Assembly: GCA_035048815.1 (NCBI GenBank)
Contig: JAUCBN010000046.1
Span: 10,208,999-10,272,998 of the forward strand
Source: Abelmoschus esculentus
Lineage: Eukaryota; Streptophyta; Magnoliopsida; Malvales; Malvaceae
Direction of reading: 5' to 3'
Length of the DNA stretch: 64,000 bases
Below the pieces are notes generated by a model. The model had not been told where the DNA came from. It was given only the letters and a program-made list of their open reading frames with translations, and made no database searches. How positions within the stretch are numbered: the stretch's first letter is position 1; the number at the start of each line of letters is the position of its first letter. Below, piece after piece: positions 34,471 through 44,520 of this stretch. The position numbers and the translations under genes are program-made.

Positions 34471-35298
34471 ATGCAGGTCTGTACTTGAAAATTTCTAAGA
34501 ACTCTCCTTAAACTTAAACCATTTGATCTTAATTCATTCCTACACATTATTGGAAGTAATTAGAGTGTGTTTCTATAAACTTTAAGCCATCAATCCTCAT
34601 ATTACGAATTTCACCATTAATGGGTCTCTAAGCTATCCACCAACAACATGCATACATATCACCCGAGATGCATCCTACTCATGAAATTCAAGATGCAAAG
34701 AGGAGTTGGAGGAGTACCAACATCAAGCAAGATCACAATAACACGGTATTTTCTCCCTTTAAGCTTTTTCCTTGTCTAATATCCTTGAAGGTTACCCAAC
34801 TTATTTTTCTACAAGAAAGAAGTTAAACCAAATATTAGACATAGCCAAAGATTTTTTAGCTCCTAAAAACATCAAGAAAGCAGAGAAAGAACTCTCAAAA
34901 CACACAACTCTCATTCTTGCTTCTTCAAGCTCCCCAAAACCAAACTCCCACCAAAACTCTCTAATTTTACCTTGGTTTGTAGATCACAAAAGCTCTACAA
35001 CTTACCCTTAAGCCAAAAAATATGATTCCCACTAGAAAACCAAAAGATAACTCATTTACTTGATGATTTTGGGTGAAGAAAGGATGAAGAACAAGAGAAA
35101 AAGGATGGTGACTTCACCACTCTGTTTTTCTGAAGATAAAACCATAAATTCCCTCTCTCTTTGTACTCAATAAGGGAAAAGACCAAAAAACCCTTCAAGA
35201 ACCACTTTGGGCCAAAGCTAACCCAAAATCAAGGCCCAAAACTAGACAACACTCAACTTGAGGCCCAAACGTCGGATTCCGAAATCTAGGTCACTAAA

Positions 35299-36345
35299 AA
35301 TCTAGCTTAACGTCTACTGGGCTCGATCATAGTACTAGGTATAGCAGATACAGAACCTACTAATAACACTTACGTAAGTACCACTACTATGTCACTATTC
35401 TAAAAATTACTAAATAATTAATTAAAAAAACTTACTTACGGATCCTGAAGTCTGAGTAACAAGAGGTCGTCCAGGAGGAGGAGGAGGAGGAAGGAATTTC
35501 ATACCCGAATTCACGTCACTTGAACCAAAAAATAAACTAGTTTAGATTCCGATAAAGATAAACTTCAAATTAAGCATTCGTATAAAAATGCCTCAAAAAC
35601 AATACTTAAGGTTCGAATTTCGAAGAAAAAAAAAGCGCCATCAGACTTAGAACATCAAAAAACATAGGATGGGTCTGGGTAAAAAAATCAAAGCTGATGT
35701 CAGTATTGGTCAACGTTGACGTAGTAAGTCAATGTTGACATCAGCAGATCAATGCTGACGTAAGTAGGTCAATGGGTGAAGTCATTCAATGGGTCAGGTC
35801 AGTCAATGGGTCAGGTCGGGTTTGAAAACGGTCCCCTTATTCAAAACCTAAAATAACCAAAGATATTTTTCCAAAATTTAGACAAAGGGGAAAAAAGATC
35901 CAAATTTGATTTCAAAATATTTTTCAAAATACTTTTCCCCGATCCCCTTATTCAAAACCGAAAATAACCAAATATGAAGAATACATGATCATACCAACAC
36001 TTGAAAACGAAGCAAGGAATTGAACCGATATGTTTTTCTGAAATTTATACAAAGGGGAAAATATGAAAGAGTCTGTTTAAGGAGGAAAAGATACTGAAGA
36101 GAGATGGATTTGAAACCGATAGAGAGAGAATAAAAACTTCCTAAGGAGAAAGTGGTAAATTACCCAATAAGGGTCCCCTTTTTCTTAGATCTCCTAAAAC
36201 ATCCTCAACTTTTCAGAAATTATGAAGCATTCCTAAATCCCAATTAGGTTGAGAATCTGAAAATCTCTAAATCTTAGGGTTTTAGAATAAAGATTTAGTG
36301 AATTTAGGGTTTTTGAAAAGGGTAAAAAAACTGAGTGTTACAACT
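35299..36345 (-). mobile_element. Host gypsy 3' LTR, first half (U3 side)
   Basis: Ends GAGTGTTACA at about 36345 (plus strand), i.e. TGTAACACTC start on the minus strand, directly after the element's polypurine tract. It matches 31850-33034 and 44520-45411. It contains a GGAGGAGGAGGAGGAAGG run (about 35480) that is purine-rich on the plus strand. Confidence 0.75.
35690..35830 (-). repeat. W-box dyad cluster GTCAACGTTGAC
   Basis: Successive dyads GTCAACGTTGAC, GTCAATGTTGAC and ATCAATGCTGAC, start-to-start about 19-20 bp, then GGTCAATGGGT and TCAGGTCGGG units. Homologous clusters lie in the other two LTR copies of this family. Confidence 0.7.
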
Positions 36346-36365
36346 CTCCCCTCTTTACAAGAAAT
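36346..36365 (-). promoter_or_regulatory. Polypurine tract of the gypsy element
   Basis: The minus strand reads AAAGAGGGGAGAGT immediately before the TGTAACAC LTR start, the expected plus-strand primer. Confidence 0.65.
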
Positions 36366-37620
36366 TTCGTTCTCGAAATTTACCTAGATCAAAGAGATAC
36401 GGATATTGGTCTTAATTACATATTTGGAATACCATATAGCCTCATCATGACCACGATTACGTCATAGAAACTTAACCATTTTAACGGTTTTCCTCTGAAA
36501 GACTTTATAGTCTTGAGCAATGATCTCAAGTAGTTCCTCCTCATAACATAAGTCTGGACGAATCTCAAAATCCTCAACTGATAGAACATGGGACAAATCA
36601 TTCTGTTAACGTCTCAATACAAAAATATGAAAAACATCATAAATACGCTTAAACTTTGACGATAACTCAGGTTGATAAGTTATTGGTCAGACTCGTTGGA
36701 TAATTTATTAAGATTCGATGTAACGAGAACTAAGCTTGCCCTTATGGTCGAAACGAAGTATCTTCCTCCATGGAGATACTTTTAGGAAAACTTCATCTCA
36801 TACCTCAAACTCAAGATCTTTACGTCTCAAATCAGTATATGATTTTTGTCTATCAAAAGTATCTTTAATTCGATCTCGAATCAACCTAACAGTCTGCTTA
36901 GCCTTATGAACAAGATCTGGTCCCAATAATCTATGCTCATTAATCTTAGTCCAACCGATAGGGTGTGACACTTATGCCCGTAAAGAGCCTCATTGGGTGT
37001 CATATTAATACTGGCCTGATAACTATTGTTATACGCAAACTTTGCAAGCGGTAGGAAATCTTCCCAACTGCCTCTGAAATTCATAATACACCCTCTCAAC
37101 ATATCCTTTAAGATCTATATAACCCGCTCAGATATATCTTCGGTGTATAAATGATAAGAAGTGGTGAAGTTCAACCGAGTACCTAAAGCAGAATGAATTG
37201 ATCCCCAGAATTTTGATGTGAACCTCGGATCTTGATCAGAAATAATAGAAGAGTTACCCCATGTAACTGAACAATCTTAGAGATATGCAACTGATCTAAC
37301 TTACTCAAGGGATAGTTAGTTCGAATTGGAATAAAATACGTGGACTTAGTCAACCGATCAAAAATAATGCAAATAGAATCCTTGACAAATTCAAAGGAAG
37401 GCCATTGAAAAAATCCATATTCACATGCTCCCACTTCCATCGAGGAATCTCTATATGTTGAAGAAGTCTAGACGAAAACTGATGCTCTTTTTTTACTTTT
37501 TGACATGTCAAACACTTGGACAAAAATTCGATAACATCCCTCTTGAGACCTTTCCACCAGTATTTTTCATATATATTCTTATACATGGTATCCCCACTAG
37601 GGTGCATAGAATAGATACTA
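36366..37620 (-). pseudogene. Gypsy integrase with C-terminal region
   Basis: Minus-strand pieces. From 37607 the zinc finger reads HPSGDTMYKNIYEKYWWKG then CLTCQKVK (the H-H-C-C finger). The core has FDRLTKSTYFIPIRTNY (about 37360-37310) with further core in a shifted frame, then LAKFAYNNSYQ and PNEALYGHKC (37045-36960). The C-terminal tail (36601-36416) resembles the chromovirus segment that ends integrase near the 3' LTR. Frame breaks near 37180, 36960 and 36880 inactivate it. Integrase would join element DNA to the chromosome. Chromodomain residues are too decayed to confirm. Confidence 0.75.
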
Positions 37621-38464
37621 TCATGTGCTTCTCGAAGAATAAACTATTTCAAATTAGAGTTCCCCGAAACACAATATCGACCTTAGAAACATAAAACATC
37701 ATCTTGATCAATAGAGAAATCCTGAGACGTACCATCATTAACCTCTTTAATACGGTTGAACAAGAAAAGAGCACTGGGTTGTTTAGTATGAATATTATTA
37801 GAAATCAGAGTAGGAATAACACGAAGCTCTATCAACAGATTGTCATCATTAAACAAACTCATCCGAGCAAATAGAGCTCTCAAATTTGAAATAACATTGC
37901 GAATCAAATAATTTTTAGCTATATTAGCCTTACCCAGATAGTACTCAATCTCCCAATCATAATCCTTAAGAAGATCTAACCAACGTCGTTACCTCAGATT
38001 AACCTCGTTCTGAGTGATAAGATACTTCAAGCTTTAATGATTAGTGAAAAAAAAAAGTTCTCTCCAAAGAGATAGTGTCTCCAAATTTTCAAAGCAAAGA
38101 TTACTACAGCTAACTCATGATCATGGGTAAGATATTTACACTCATGTGGTTTTAACTATCGAGTGGCATAAGTCACTACTTTCTCATCCAGCATCAAAAC
38201 ACATCCTAAACCGGTGTATAAAGCATCATTGTACACAGTATAAGGTTTCCTGACTCTTGCTGTATCAAAAATGGTGCCTCCGTCAGAACAAACTTAAGTT
38301 TCTCAAAACTAGCCTGTTGGGCTTCAGACCAGGATAAACGGAATATCTTTGCTCAGAAGTTTGGTCAGTGGAGCAGCAATAGAAGAAAACCCCAAAACAA
38401 ATCTTCGATAATAACAAACCAAACCTAAAAAGCTAAGAATCTCAACAATATTCTTAGGATGTTT
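37620..38464 (-). pseudogene. Gypsy RNase H region, decayed
   Basis: Lies between RT and integrase. Pieces in different frames on the minus strand correspond to the RNase H domain that degrades the RNA template. The only long open part is 37907-37683, toward the integrase side. Stops throughout. Confidence 0.6.
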
Positions 38465-39016
38465 TCATTCTAAAATAGCTTCAATTTTCTTCGGATCAGC
38501 TTGAATACCCTTAGATGAAATAATATGACCTAAGAGCACAACCTCTGATAACCAAAAATCGTATGAATTTTGCATAAGTCTGTAAAACAATACGAAGGTA
38601 CTCTTCATGCTCAGCCTCGATTTTAGAATAAACCAGGATGTCATCAATAAAGACCACAACAAATTGTCCATATAAGGTTGAATCACCCTATTCATCATGT
38701 CCATGAAAGCTTTAGGGGCATTAGTGAGTTCGAATGACATCACAAAATACTCATAATGACCATATCGTGTCCGAAAGACTGTTTTAAACACATCAGAATC
38801 CTTAACCTTGAGTTGACAGTAACCAGATCTTAGGTTTATCTTAGAAAACACAAAAGCTCCTAGGAACTGATCAAAGAGGTCATCAATACGAGGGAGAGGG
38901 CATTTATTTTTAACCGCCAACTTATTCAACTTTTGGTAATTAATAAACAGAAGAAGTAACCCATCTTTTTTTTTGAAAAAAGAATGAGTCATTACTGCAT
39001 ATTTTCTACAATTCAG
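38465..39016 (-). pseudogene. Gypsy reverse transcriptase
   Basis: The minus strand reads KKKDGLLLLFINYQKLNKL, PLPRIDDLFDQF, FSKINLRSGYCQLKV, then RTRYGHYEYFVMSFELTNAP, all conserved chromovirus RT boxes. The catalytic box FIDD is present (about 38640) but in another frame, since one base is lost just before it. Upstream, the segment between protease and KKKDG is interrupted by the Athila-like insertion at 39020-41662. Non-functional. Confidence 0.85.
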
Positions 39017-39019
39017 CAT

Positions 39020-40381
39020 TGATATACTCAATTACAGAATTTATGCAATATTTGGTAGAAAAAAGGTATTGTTATTGTTTTTATGCCTTAACAAGTAAAA
39101 TGCCACAGCGGAAGGTTGCCTCGGCGGAGGTTGCCACGACAGCAAGATTGCAACCACAGTCAAGATTTGCCACCAGACATTGTAGTAACATGCTACGCTG
39201 AGGAACGAGTAGATCAGGCCAAGAGAACTGTACTGATGTAGTTCCAAGACGATACCATTATGACAGCAACCCGCTGTGACAACCGATGCCAAGACAGCAC
39301 CTGAAAACAAATGTTGATATGATAGACGAACTGAAGAGAAAAACAAGGTGGACGTTTTAAGATAAGCAGCATAGAAATCGGAGCTGGAAAACGCATGGAA
39401 AGTCAAGTTCAAAACCACGTGAAAAAAGAATCCTTATAGGAATAAACTAGGAAATGAAATAAAGATCTTTTATTTATGTACTTAACTTGTGTTTTACTCC
39501 TAGTCGAATTCTTACTTTGGAAAGGTTTGCCCTAGGCTAAGCCTATTAATACCATAGCCTATAAATACCATAGAAAACCTTAAACTTCCTCCATCACCCT
39601 ATTGGGTTTTAGGTTAGTTTGTGGAGTAGTTGTGGAAGAAAGTTTGTAATTTGTTTAGTTCTTATTAATACAATTTCGTTTTTCATAGTTTTTTCTCTCT
39701 TGGCGTTTACTCTTCTTTGCATATGAGCTCGATAAGATAGTATATAAAGAAAAACCTAATTGTCTAATATTAGGAGAGTTAGGCTTACGAAACGAGAGAG
39801 TACGGTCTTTTCTCAAGGGCATCGACTAATCCAGCTTAAAGATAAGCCAACCAGGATTTCAGCGACTAAAAGGATGTATGTGTTTGATTGTTGTTCATCC
39901 TTGGTTCACGCTGGGAGGTATAATCAAAACATGTATTTCAATAGTTTTCTTCTCTTAGGGATAAGGAGGAGACATACAAGGATGCTTTATCGAACTATGG
40001 AAAGTTGAATTGTCGACAAGGTATAACCCCGCCTAGACAGCTGCGGCAACCCTTAGTGCGACCTGCCGAGGCGGAAAGTCGACCCTAATGCATTATAAGA
40101 ATGAGACAATTACATTCTGATTCCAAACTACGAAGCACTCTAACCTGCCCCCACTTTTCCGTCCTTGATTTCTTCATCACTTATTTTTATCGTTTTAATT
40201 AGTTTTCTTAGTTATAATTCAAACTCAATTATTTGTGTTTTCAGTTTTCCATTGTGCAGGAAGAATAAATTGCGTAAGTAACACCAATCCTCATGGGATC
40301 GAAATCTTAAATACTAAAATTTGACAAAAGGTGGATGGACGAATGCTTCATCAAAAAAGCATGACCTTCTAACCTTCATCA
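39020..40381 (+). mobile_element. Athila-like 5' LTR (copy 1)
   Basis: Starts TGATATACTC and ends CTTCATCA, four bases before the primer site. It shares AGGAAAGGTTTGCCCTAG (about 39519) and a TATA region (CCTATAAATA near 39558) with the LTR at 60150-61390, and the CTGCCGAGGC motif near 40061. Confidence 0.75.
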
Positions 40382-40385
40382 AATT

Positions 40386-40403
40386 TGGCGCCGTTGCCGG
40401 GGA
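40386..40403 (+). promoter_or_regulatory. Primer binding site for tRNA-Asp
   Basis: TGGCGCCGTTGCCGGGGA is, from memory, the exact complement of the 3' end of plant tRNA-Asp including CCA. This is the standard Athila primer site. Confidence 0.85.
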
Positions 40404-40599
40404 TTGGCGATTCCAACTTTCTTTTTTATTTTTTCTTGCACTATTATTTTGTTTTAGGAAATTAGTTTAATTAAATTTGATTTATTTGTTTTATATTAGG
40501 AAGGAAATTCAAGAAGGAAAAGCCATGAAGCAAATAAAACGACTCTGAAATCAAGCTCACCGTGTCGCCCAATAAGGTAGCCTTGACATAATATCACGG

Positions 40600-40690
40600 C
40601 GGATAGTTGCCTCGGCAACATAATGCCACGACGGAGGTTGCCAAGGCGGAAAGTTGCCAAGGCGGAAGGTTTCCAAGAAGGCAAAATGTG
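40600..40690 (+). repeat. 'GTTGCCAAGGCGGAA' short tandem repeats
   Basis: Four diverged 15-16 bp units (CGGAGGTTGCCAAGGCGGAA and variants) in the internal region. Similar units occur inside the 5' LTR at 39103-39150. Confidence 0.7.
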
Positions 40691-41662
40691 AAGGTAGGCT
40701 GGCCACCCAAGAACACTTGACGGCGGGTTTGAGTACCAAGAACTTCATCTCCCTCTTTTTATTTCATACTTCTTCATTATTGTTTTCCATTGCAGTTTTT
40801 CTTTTTCTCTTCACAAACTCCACAGAAACTGATGAATCTCAGGATACAAATGAGTCCAGACGCGACATATAAATATAGGTTTATCTTCTCCTTCCCTCCT
40901 AATTTTTAGCTTGTCTTTTATTGTTGCCTTATGTTTAGATGCATGCATTGATGACAATGTAACCCTTGAGCTGGGGGGGTGCACTGTCAGTATTCTTATA
41001 ATCAGACATGCCAAGTCTTAATTGCCCTCTAATTGGTTCATTTATGCAAAAAGAAAAAAAATATAAGTTTAAAATTTTTATGAGTTACCTGCCTCGGTGC
41101 TAGCAGAGTGCACCCTTTACCAAGCTTAGAATCAGAAGGTTTCCAAGGAATAGTACTTAGGATTAGACTATGAGCCTAAAAAATTATACATTGTTGGACT
41201 AGTTGATTTTAGAAGTTCTTTTCTTTTAGAAAGCTATAGAAACTTAGACTTTAGATTTCTACTAGAGGTGCCTGCTCTAAGATTTAGCCTCCTTCCCACT
41301 TACTAGAGGTGCCTATCATTGGCTCTATTAAGAGTAGTTAAATACTTGAGGTGCCCGAAACCGGCTCAAGCAGTATAAGTATATAATTAATTATGTGCTT
41401 ATATAACAAAGTAGGGAAGAGGAAAAATAATTAAAAATCTAAGTCGAGAGTTTTGAGCTAGAAAAAGGATTAGAACTTACAAAATCAGTTTTTCATAGCT
41501 ACGCACACATTCACGAGACTCATAGTCCAATTCTGAGGAAATCCTAGAAGTTAGAAGAGACAAAGCAAAAGAACAAAACTCTTTTGGACGAATGCTACAA
41601 TTTGGCAAAAGGTGGATGGAGGAATGCTTCATCATAAAAGCAGGACCTTCTAGCCTTCACCA

Positions 41663-42209
41663 ATAAGCTCTTTTAGAGCCATCTGATAAGGTGTCATAGA
41701 TACAAGAGTCATCCTCAGATAAAACTCTATGCCAAACTCAACCTCTTCACAGTTGGGTGATACACTTGGTAATTCTTTGGGAAATACATTTGGAAAGTCT
41801 CTCATAACACGGATTTTATCCATCCCAGAATCAGACTGTCTCAGGTCAAGAATGTAAGTAATACAAGCGAATAACCCCTTTTTTATCATCTTTTCGAATT
41901 CTAGAGCCGAAACAATATTAGACAAGAAAACCCTCTACACTCACCAATAATGGTCACCTTCACGATCATCGGGGGTCTTTAGAATTCCCATTTTTCATTC
42001 ACAATCCAGATTAACTCTGTAAGCTGACAACCAATCCATACCGAATATCAGTTCGAAGTCCCCAAAAGGTAATTCAATCAGATTAGCCGAAAATATTTCC
42101 TATTAAACCTCAAAAGGTCAATCTTTATAAAATTTGGTAACCTCAATAAGATTACCTATAGGACTATACAAAGTGACTGAGCTACTAGTATCTTCTACAT
42201 AAATTTCCA
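41663..42209 (-). pseudogene. Gypsy protease end and RT start
   Basis: Minus-strand pieces: SSSVTLYSPIGNLIEVTKF (about 42180-42120), IELPFGDFELIFGMDWLSAY (about 42080-42015, the aspartic-protease C-terminal flap and GMDWL box), then DFPNVFPKELPSVSP (about 41800-41750), FGIEFYLR and a YQMALKEL box at the start of RT. Stops lie near 42115, 41960 and 41655. It continues upstream at 44426 once the solo LTR is removed. Confidence 0.75.
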
Positions 42210-44425
42210 TGTAAAAACTTGAATTTCGGAATCCGAGTGTTGGGTTAACCCAAAATGTTAGACTCTGACGTTTGGGGCTTGGATTTGAGTGTTGGTCTAT
42301 TTATGGGCCTTGGTTTGGGGTTACCTTTAGACCAAAGTGGTGTTGGAAGGGCTTATTGGTAATTGCCCTGGTTGAGGACAAAGAGAGGAAAGGGAATTAA
42401 AAGTTTCTGCAAGAAATTCGTAAGGGTGAAGTCACCTTGTTCTTTATCTTATTCTTCATCTTTTCATCACCCAAATCACCAAGGAAAAGAGCTACCTTTC
42501 AGAGTTGGGTTTATATTCACATTTGGAGTGTAAAGAATTTATTGTAGAGCATCAGGAGATCTATCTAAATAGGTAAAAAGGTTGAAGTTTGGTGAATGAA
42601 GGGTTTTATAGGGGTTTGGAAGGAAGAACAAGATGAGAGTTTTTAAGTGGATTCTTATCAGTTTCTTGATGTTTTTAAGTTCTAAATCATCCCTAGCAAT
42701 ATCTAATTATTGATCTTAATTCTTTCTTGTAAGGAAAGAGGTTGGAGCTTCTTCTCAAAGGTTTGGAAAGGGAAAAGCTTGAACAATGAAGAAGTGTTCT
42801 TGTGTTTAAGATGCATTTCATGTGATAGGATGGCATGGTAGCTTGGTTGATAGCTTAAGGGCCAACAATGGTGAAATTCATGTTAAGATGTTTGATGACT
42901 TGAAAATGATAACTTCCTAAATGCTTCCAAGAATGTGTAGGAACATTTTAGAATCGAATAGATTAAGTTTGGTTAAGATTCTTTGCAAATTCTAGATGCA
43001 AACCTACACTTTCGTGCAAGGGGTATCGATACCGGGAGGTCGCCTATCGATACCGCTTTGAGGAAAAATAGGCTAATTAGGTAGGTATTTCGGAACACCT
43101 TGCCCGTGTTTTGATACCATACTTTCTAGTAGCAAATCGTATCGAAACCCTTATGAGGGTGTTTCAATACTAAATTTTCTAGTGGTAAAACGTTCCGATA
43201 CCCCATATAGGGTGTATCAAATGGGTAGGTTTCCTTGGGTCATTTTAGAAGGATAGTCAACACTTATCGATACGCCGAGGGAGCGTATCAATACTAGGGT
43301 CATTTCGATACCCTCTTTGTAAGGGTATCGATATTGGGGCATTCCGATACCCTATATAGGTGTATCGAAACCCCTATGCTTGCCCATGTATAAAGAAAAG
43401 ATTTTTGGAGTTTCTAGAAATTAAGGTAAGGGTTCTTATGAGTTATTTAAACTATAAAAGGATTATTAAAACCGGGAATTGGTAGTAATGACTTCGATAA
43501 AATAGAATATGCTTGAATCTTGGTATATTTTGGAGTAAAGATCCTAGATGGATCGTTTTTGTGGTTGAGTCTCTATGATATGAAAATCCGGATATTCAAA
43601 TAGTGTTGCCACACAAAGAAGTCCATCTTATGTAACATTTTGGGTGATGTATTGAAGACTATTTTCTGAATAGTGGGCGGCAACATTCGAAGATGTTCGA
43701 TGTAACATTCCAAACATGTGATTTGGAGGCCAGCCTCCATCCTGGTTACTAGTTTTGGAATGTAGGGCGACCTCATTCAAAGATTCTTGATGTAATATTC
43801 CAAGCAAAGGATTTGAGGGCGGCCTCAATCCTGAATTTAGGATCTTGATGCTATATGGATGCGGGCCTCACTACATTGTGCTTATTGTTTGGTTGACATG
43901 TATATGTTGTGTGCGATAGTATACATTTCATTATGCCATGTGTTAGGCGAGTATGTTAGAGCCATCATATCATGCATGATATTACATGTCTTGCTTTCCT
44001 TTTTCTATGATATGCATGATGTTGGCCGAGTGGCGACGTACCCACTGAGCTTTTATAGCTCAGCGTTCGAAATGTGTTTTCGTGCGTAGGTTAGTTGAAG
44101 TTGGTTTTGTAAGGGGCGCCATTAAGGTTGGAATTTCAGGATCAACTTGGTGTCTAAGTACAAATATTAGATGTAGTGGGCTAATACTTGTTGAACCATA
44201 TGTATTTGTAACTCTTATTTAATTTTGGTCGAATGTTTTAAATGGTTTGTATTAAATGGAGCTCCAAATGTTTTGAACTATTTGTTAGGCTAGAACTTGG
44301 ATTTGAAACCAATGGACCATTATAAAATTTATTGGATTTGGATCGTTTTAAATTGGGCTCGAAGACAAAATTTTCAAATACGAGTTTTGTTCGGCCCAAT
44401 ATGGCACCGGGTCGAGGGTTTTACA
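42210..44425 (-). mobile_element. 2.2-kb gypsy solo LTR (copy 2) with perfect TSD TTCCA, inside protease
   Basis: The plus strand reads TGTAAAAACTTG at 42210 to GGGTTTTACA at 44425 (2216 bp). TTCCA flanks both sides (42205-42209 and 44426-44430). Removing it joins the protease frame across the site, which confirms the boundaries. It is the reverse-complement relative of 33078-35298, with the same order of blocks: AAAACCCTCGACCC start, CACGAAAACACATTTCGAA, GAGCTATAAAAGCTCAGTGGG, subrepeats and decamer array. Confidence 0.92.
43018..43380 (-). repeat. Paired-decamer array 7, in a gypsy LTR
   Basis: About seven pairs, including GTATCGATAC/CTATCGATAC (21 bp), ATTTCGGAAC/GTTTTGATAC (21), GTATCGAAAC/GTTTCAATAC (22), GTTCCGATAC/GTATCAAATG (22), TTATCGATAC/GTATCAATAC (21) and ATTCCGATAC/GTATCGAAAC (21). 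One pair is 23 bp apart. Confidence 0.85.
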
Positions 44426-44520
44426 TTCCAGATGGCCAGATACCGAACTAGAAACATTCGAGTAGGTAGATCCAATATCCAGAAGTGCAAAATATGAAAT
44501 AGCATGAACAGAAAAAGTAG
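44426..44520 (-). pseudogene. Gypsy protease, active-site part
   Basis: The minus strand reads HAISYFALLDIGSTYSNVSS, with LLDIGST as the aspartic protease active site (D-I-G instead of D-S/T-G). It runs directly into the target site of the solo LTR at 44430. Upstream it joins LTR sequence at about 44520, so gag and the 5' LTR end are deleted. Confidence 0.75.

Larger units (their letters stand above)
33078..35298 (+). mobile_element. 2.2-kb gypsy solo LTR (copy 1) with paired-decamer array
   Basis: Starts TGTAACACCCTTGACC at 33078 and ends near 35298 by alignment with copy 2 (42210-44425, opposite strand). Shared blocks include 'AACCTACGCACGAAAACA' (about 33422), the GAGCTACAAAAGCTCAGTGGG box (about 33453), degenerate 'CATCGGGATCCTACA' repeats (33660-33860), the decamer array (34190-34470), and GTCGGATTCCGAAAT near the end. 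The CTCAGTGGGTA box is one I associate with Tekay/del LTRs. Flanks CAACT and AATCT match only 3/5, so the right end is uncertain. It interrupts the 3' LTR of the 30040-45411 element. Confidence 0.7.
39020..41662 (+). mobile_element. Internally deleted Athila-like gypsy element, nested in the RT gene
   Basis: A 5' LTR (39020-40381) is followed by a primer site complementary to tRNA-Asp at 40386-40403. The internal part is only about 1.2 kb, with no gag or pol frames. A stretch of about 70 bp at the 5' LTR end (about 40315-40381, including GGTGGATGGA and GAATGCTTCATCA) recurs at 41593-41662 as the only recognisable 3' LTR piece. TTGAGCTGGGGGGGTG near 40967 looks like the purine tract region of Athila elements. 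Flanks AGCAT and ATAAG do not match, so a deletion accompanied or followed the insertion. Confidence 0.7.

Noticed and set aside
40496..40872. Overlapping open frames in the Athila-like internal region
   Set aside because: They arise from the GTTGCCAAGGCGGAA repeats and lack gag or pol motifs.
39020..41662. 5-bp target duplication for the Athila-like insertion
   Set aside because: AGCAT and ATAAG do not match, and coding sequence is missing between the two sides.
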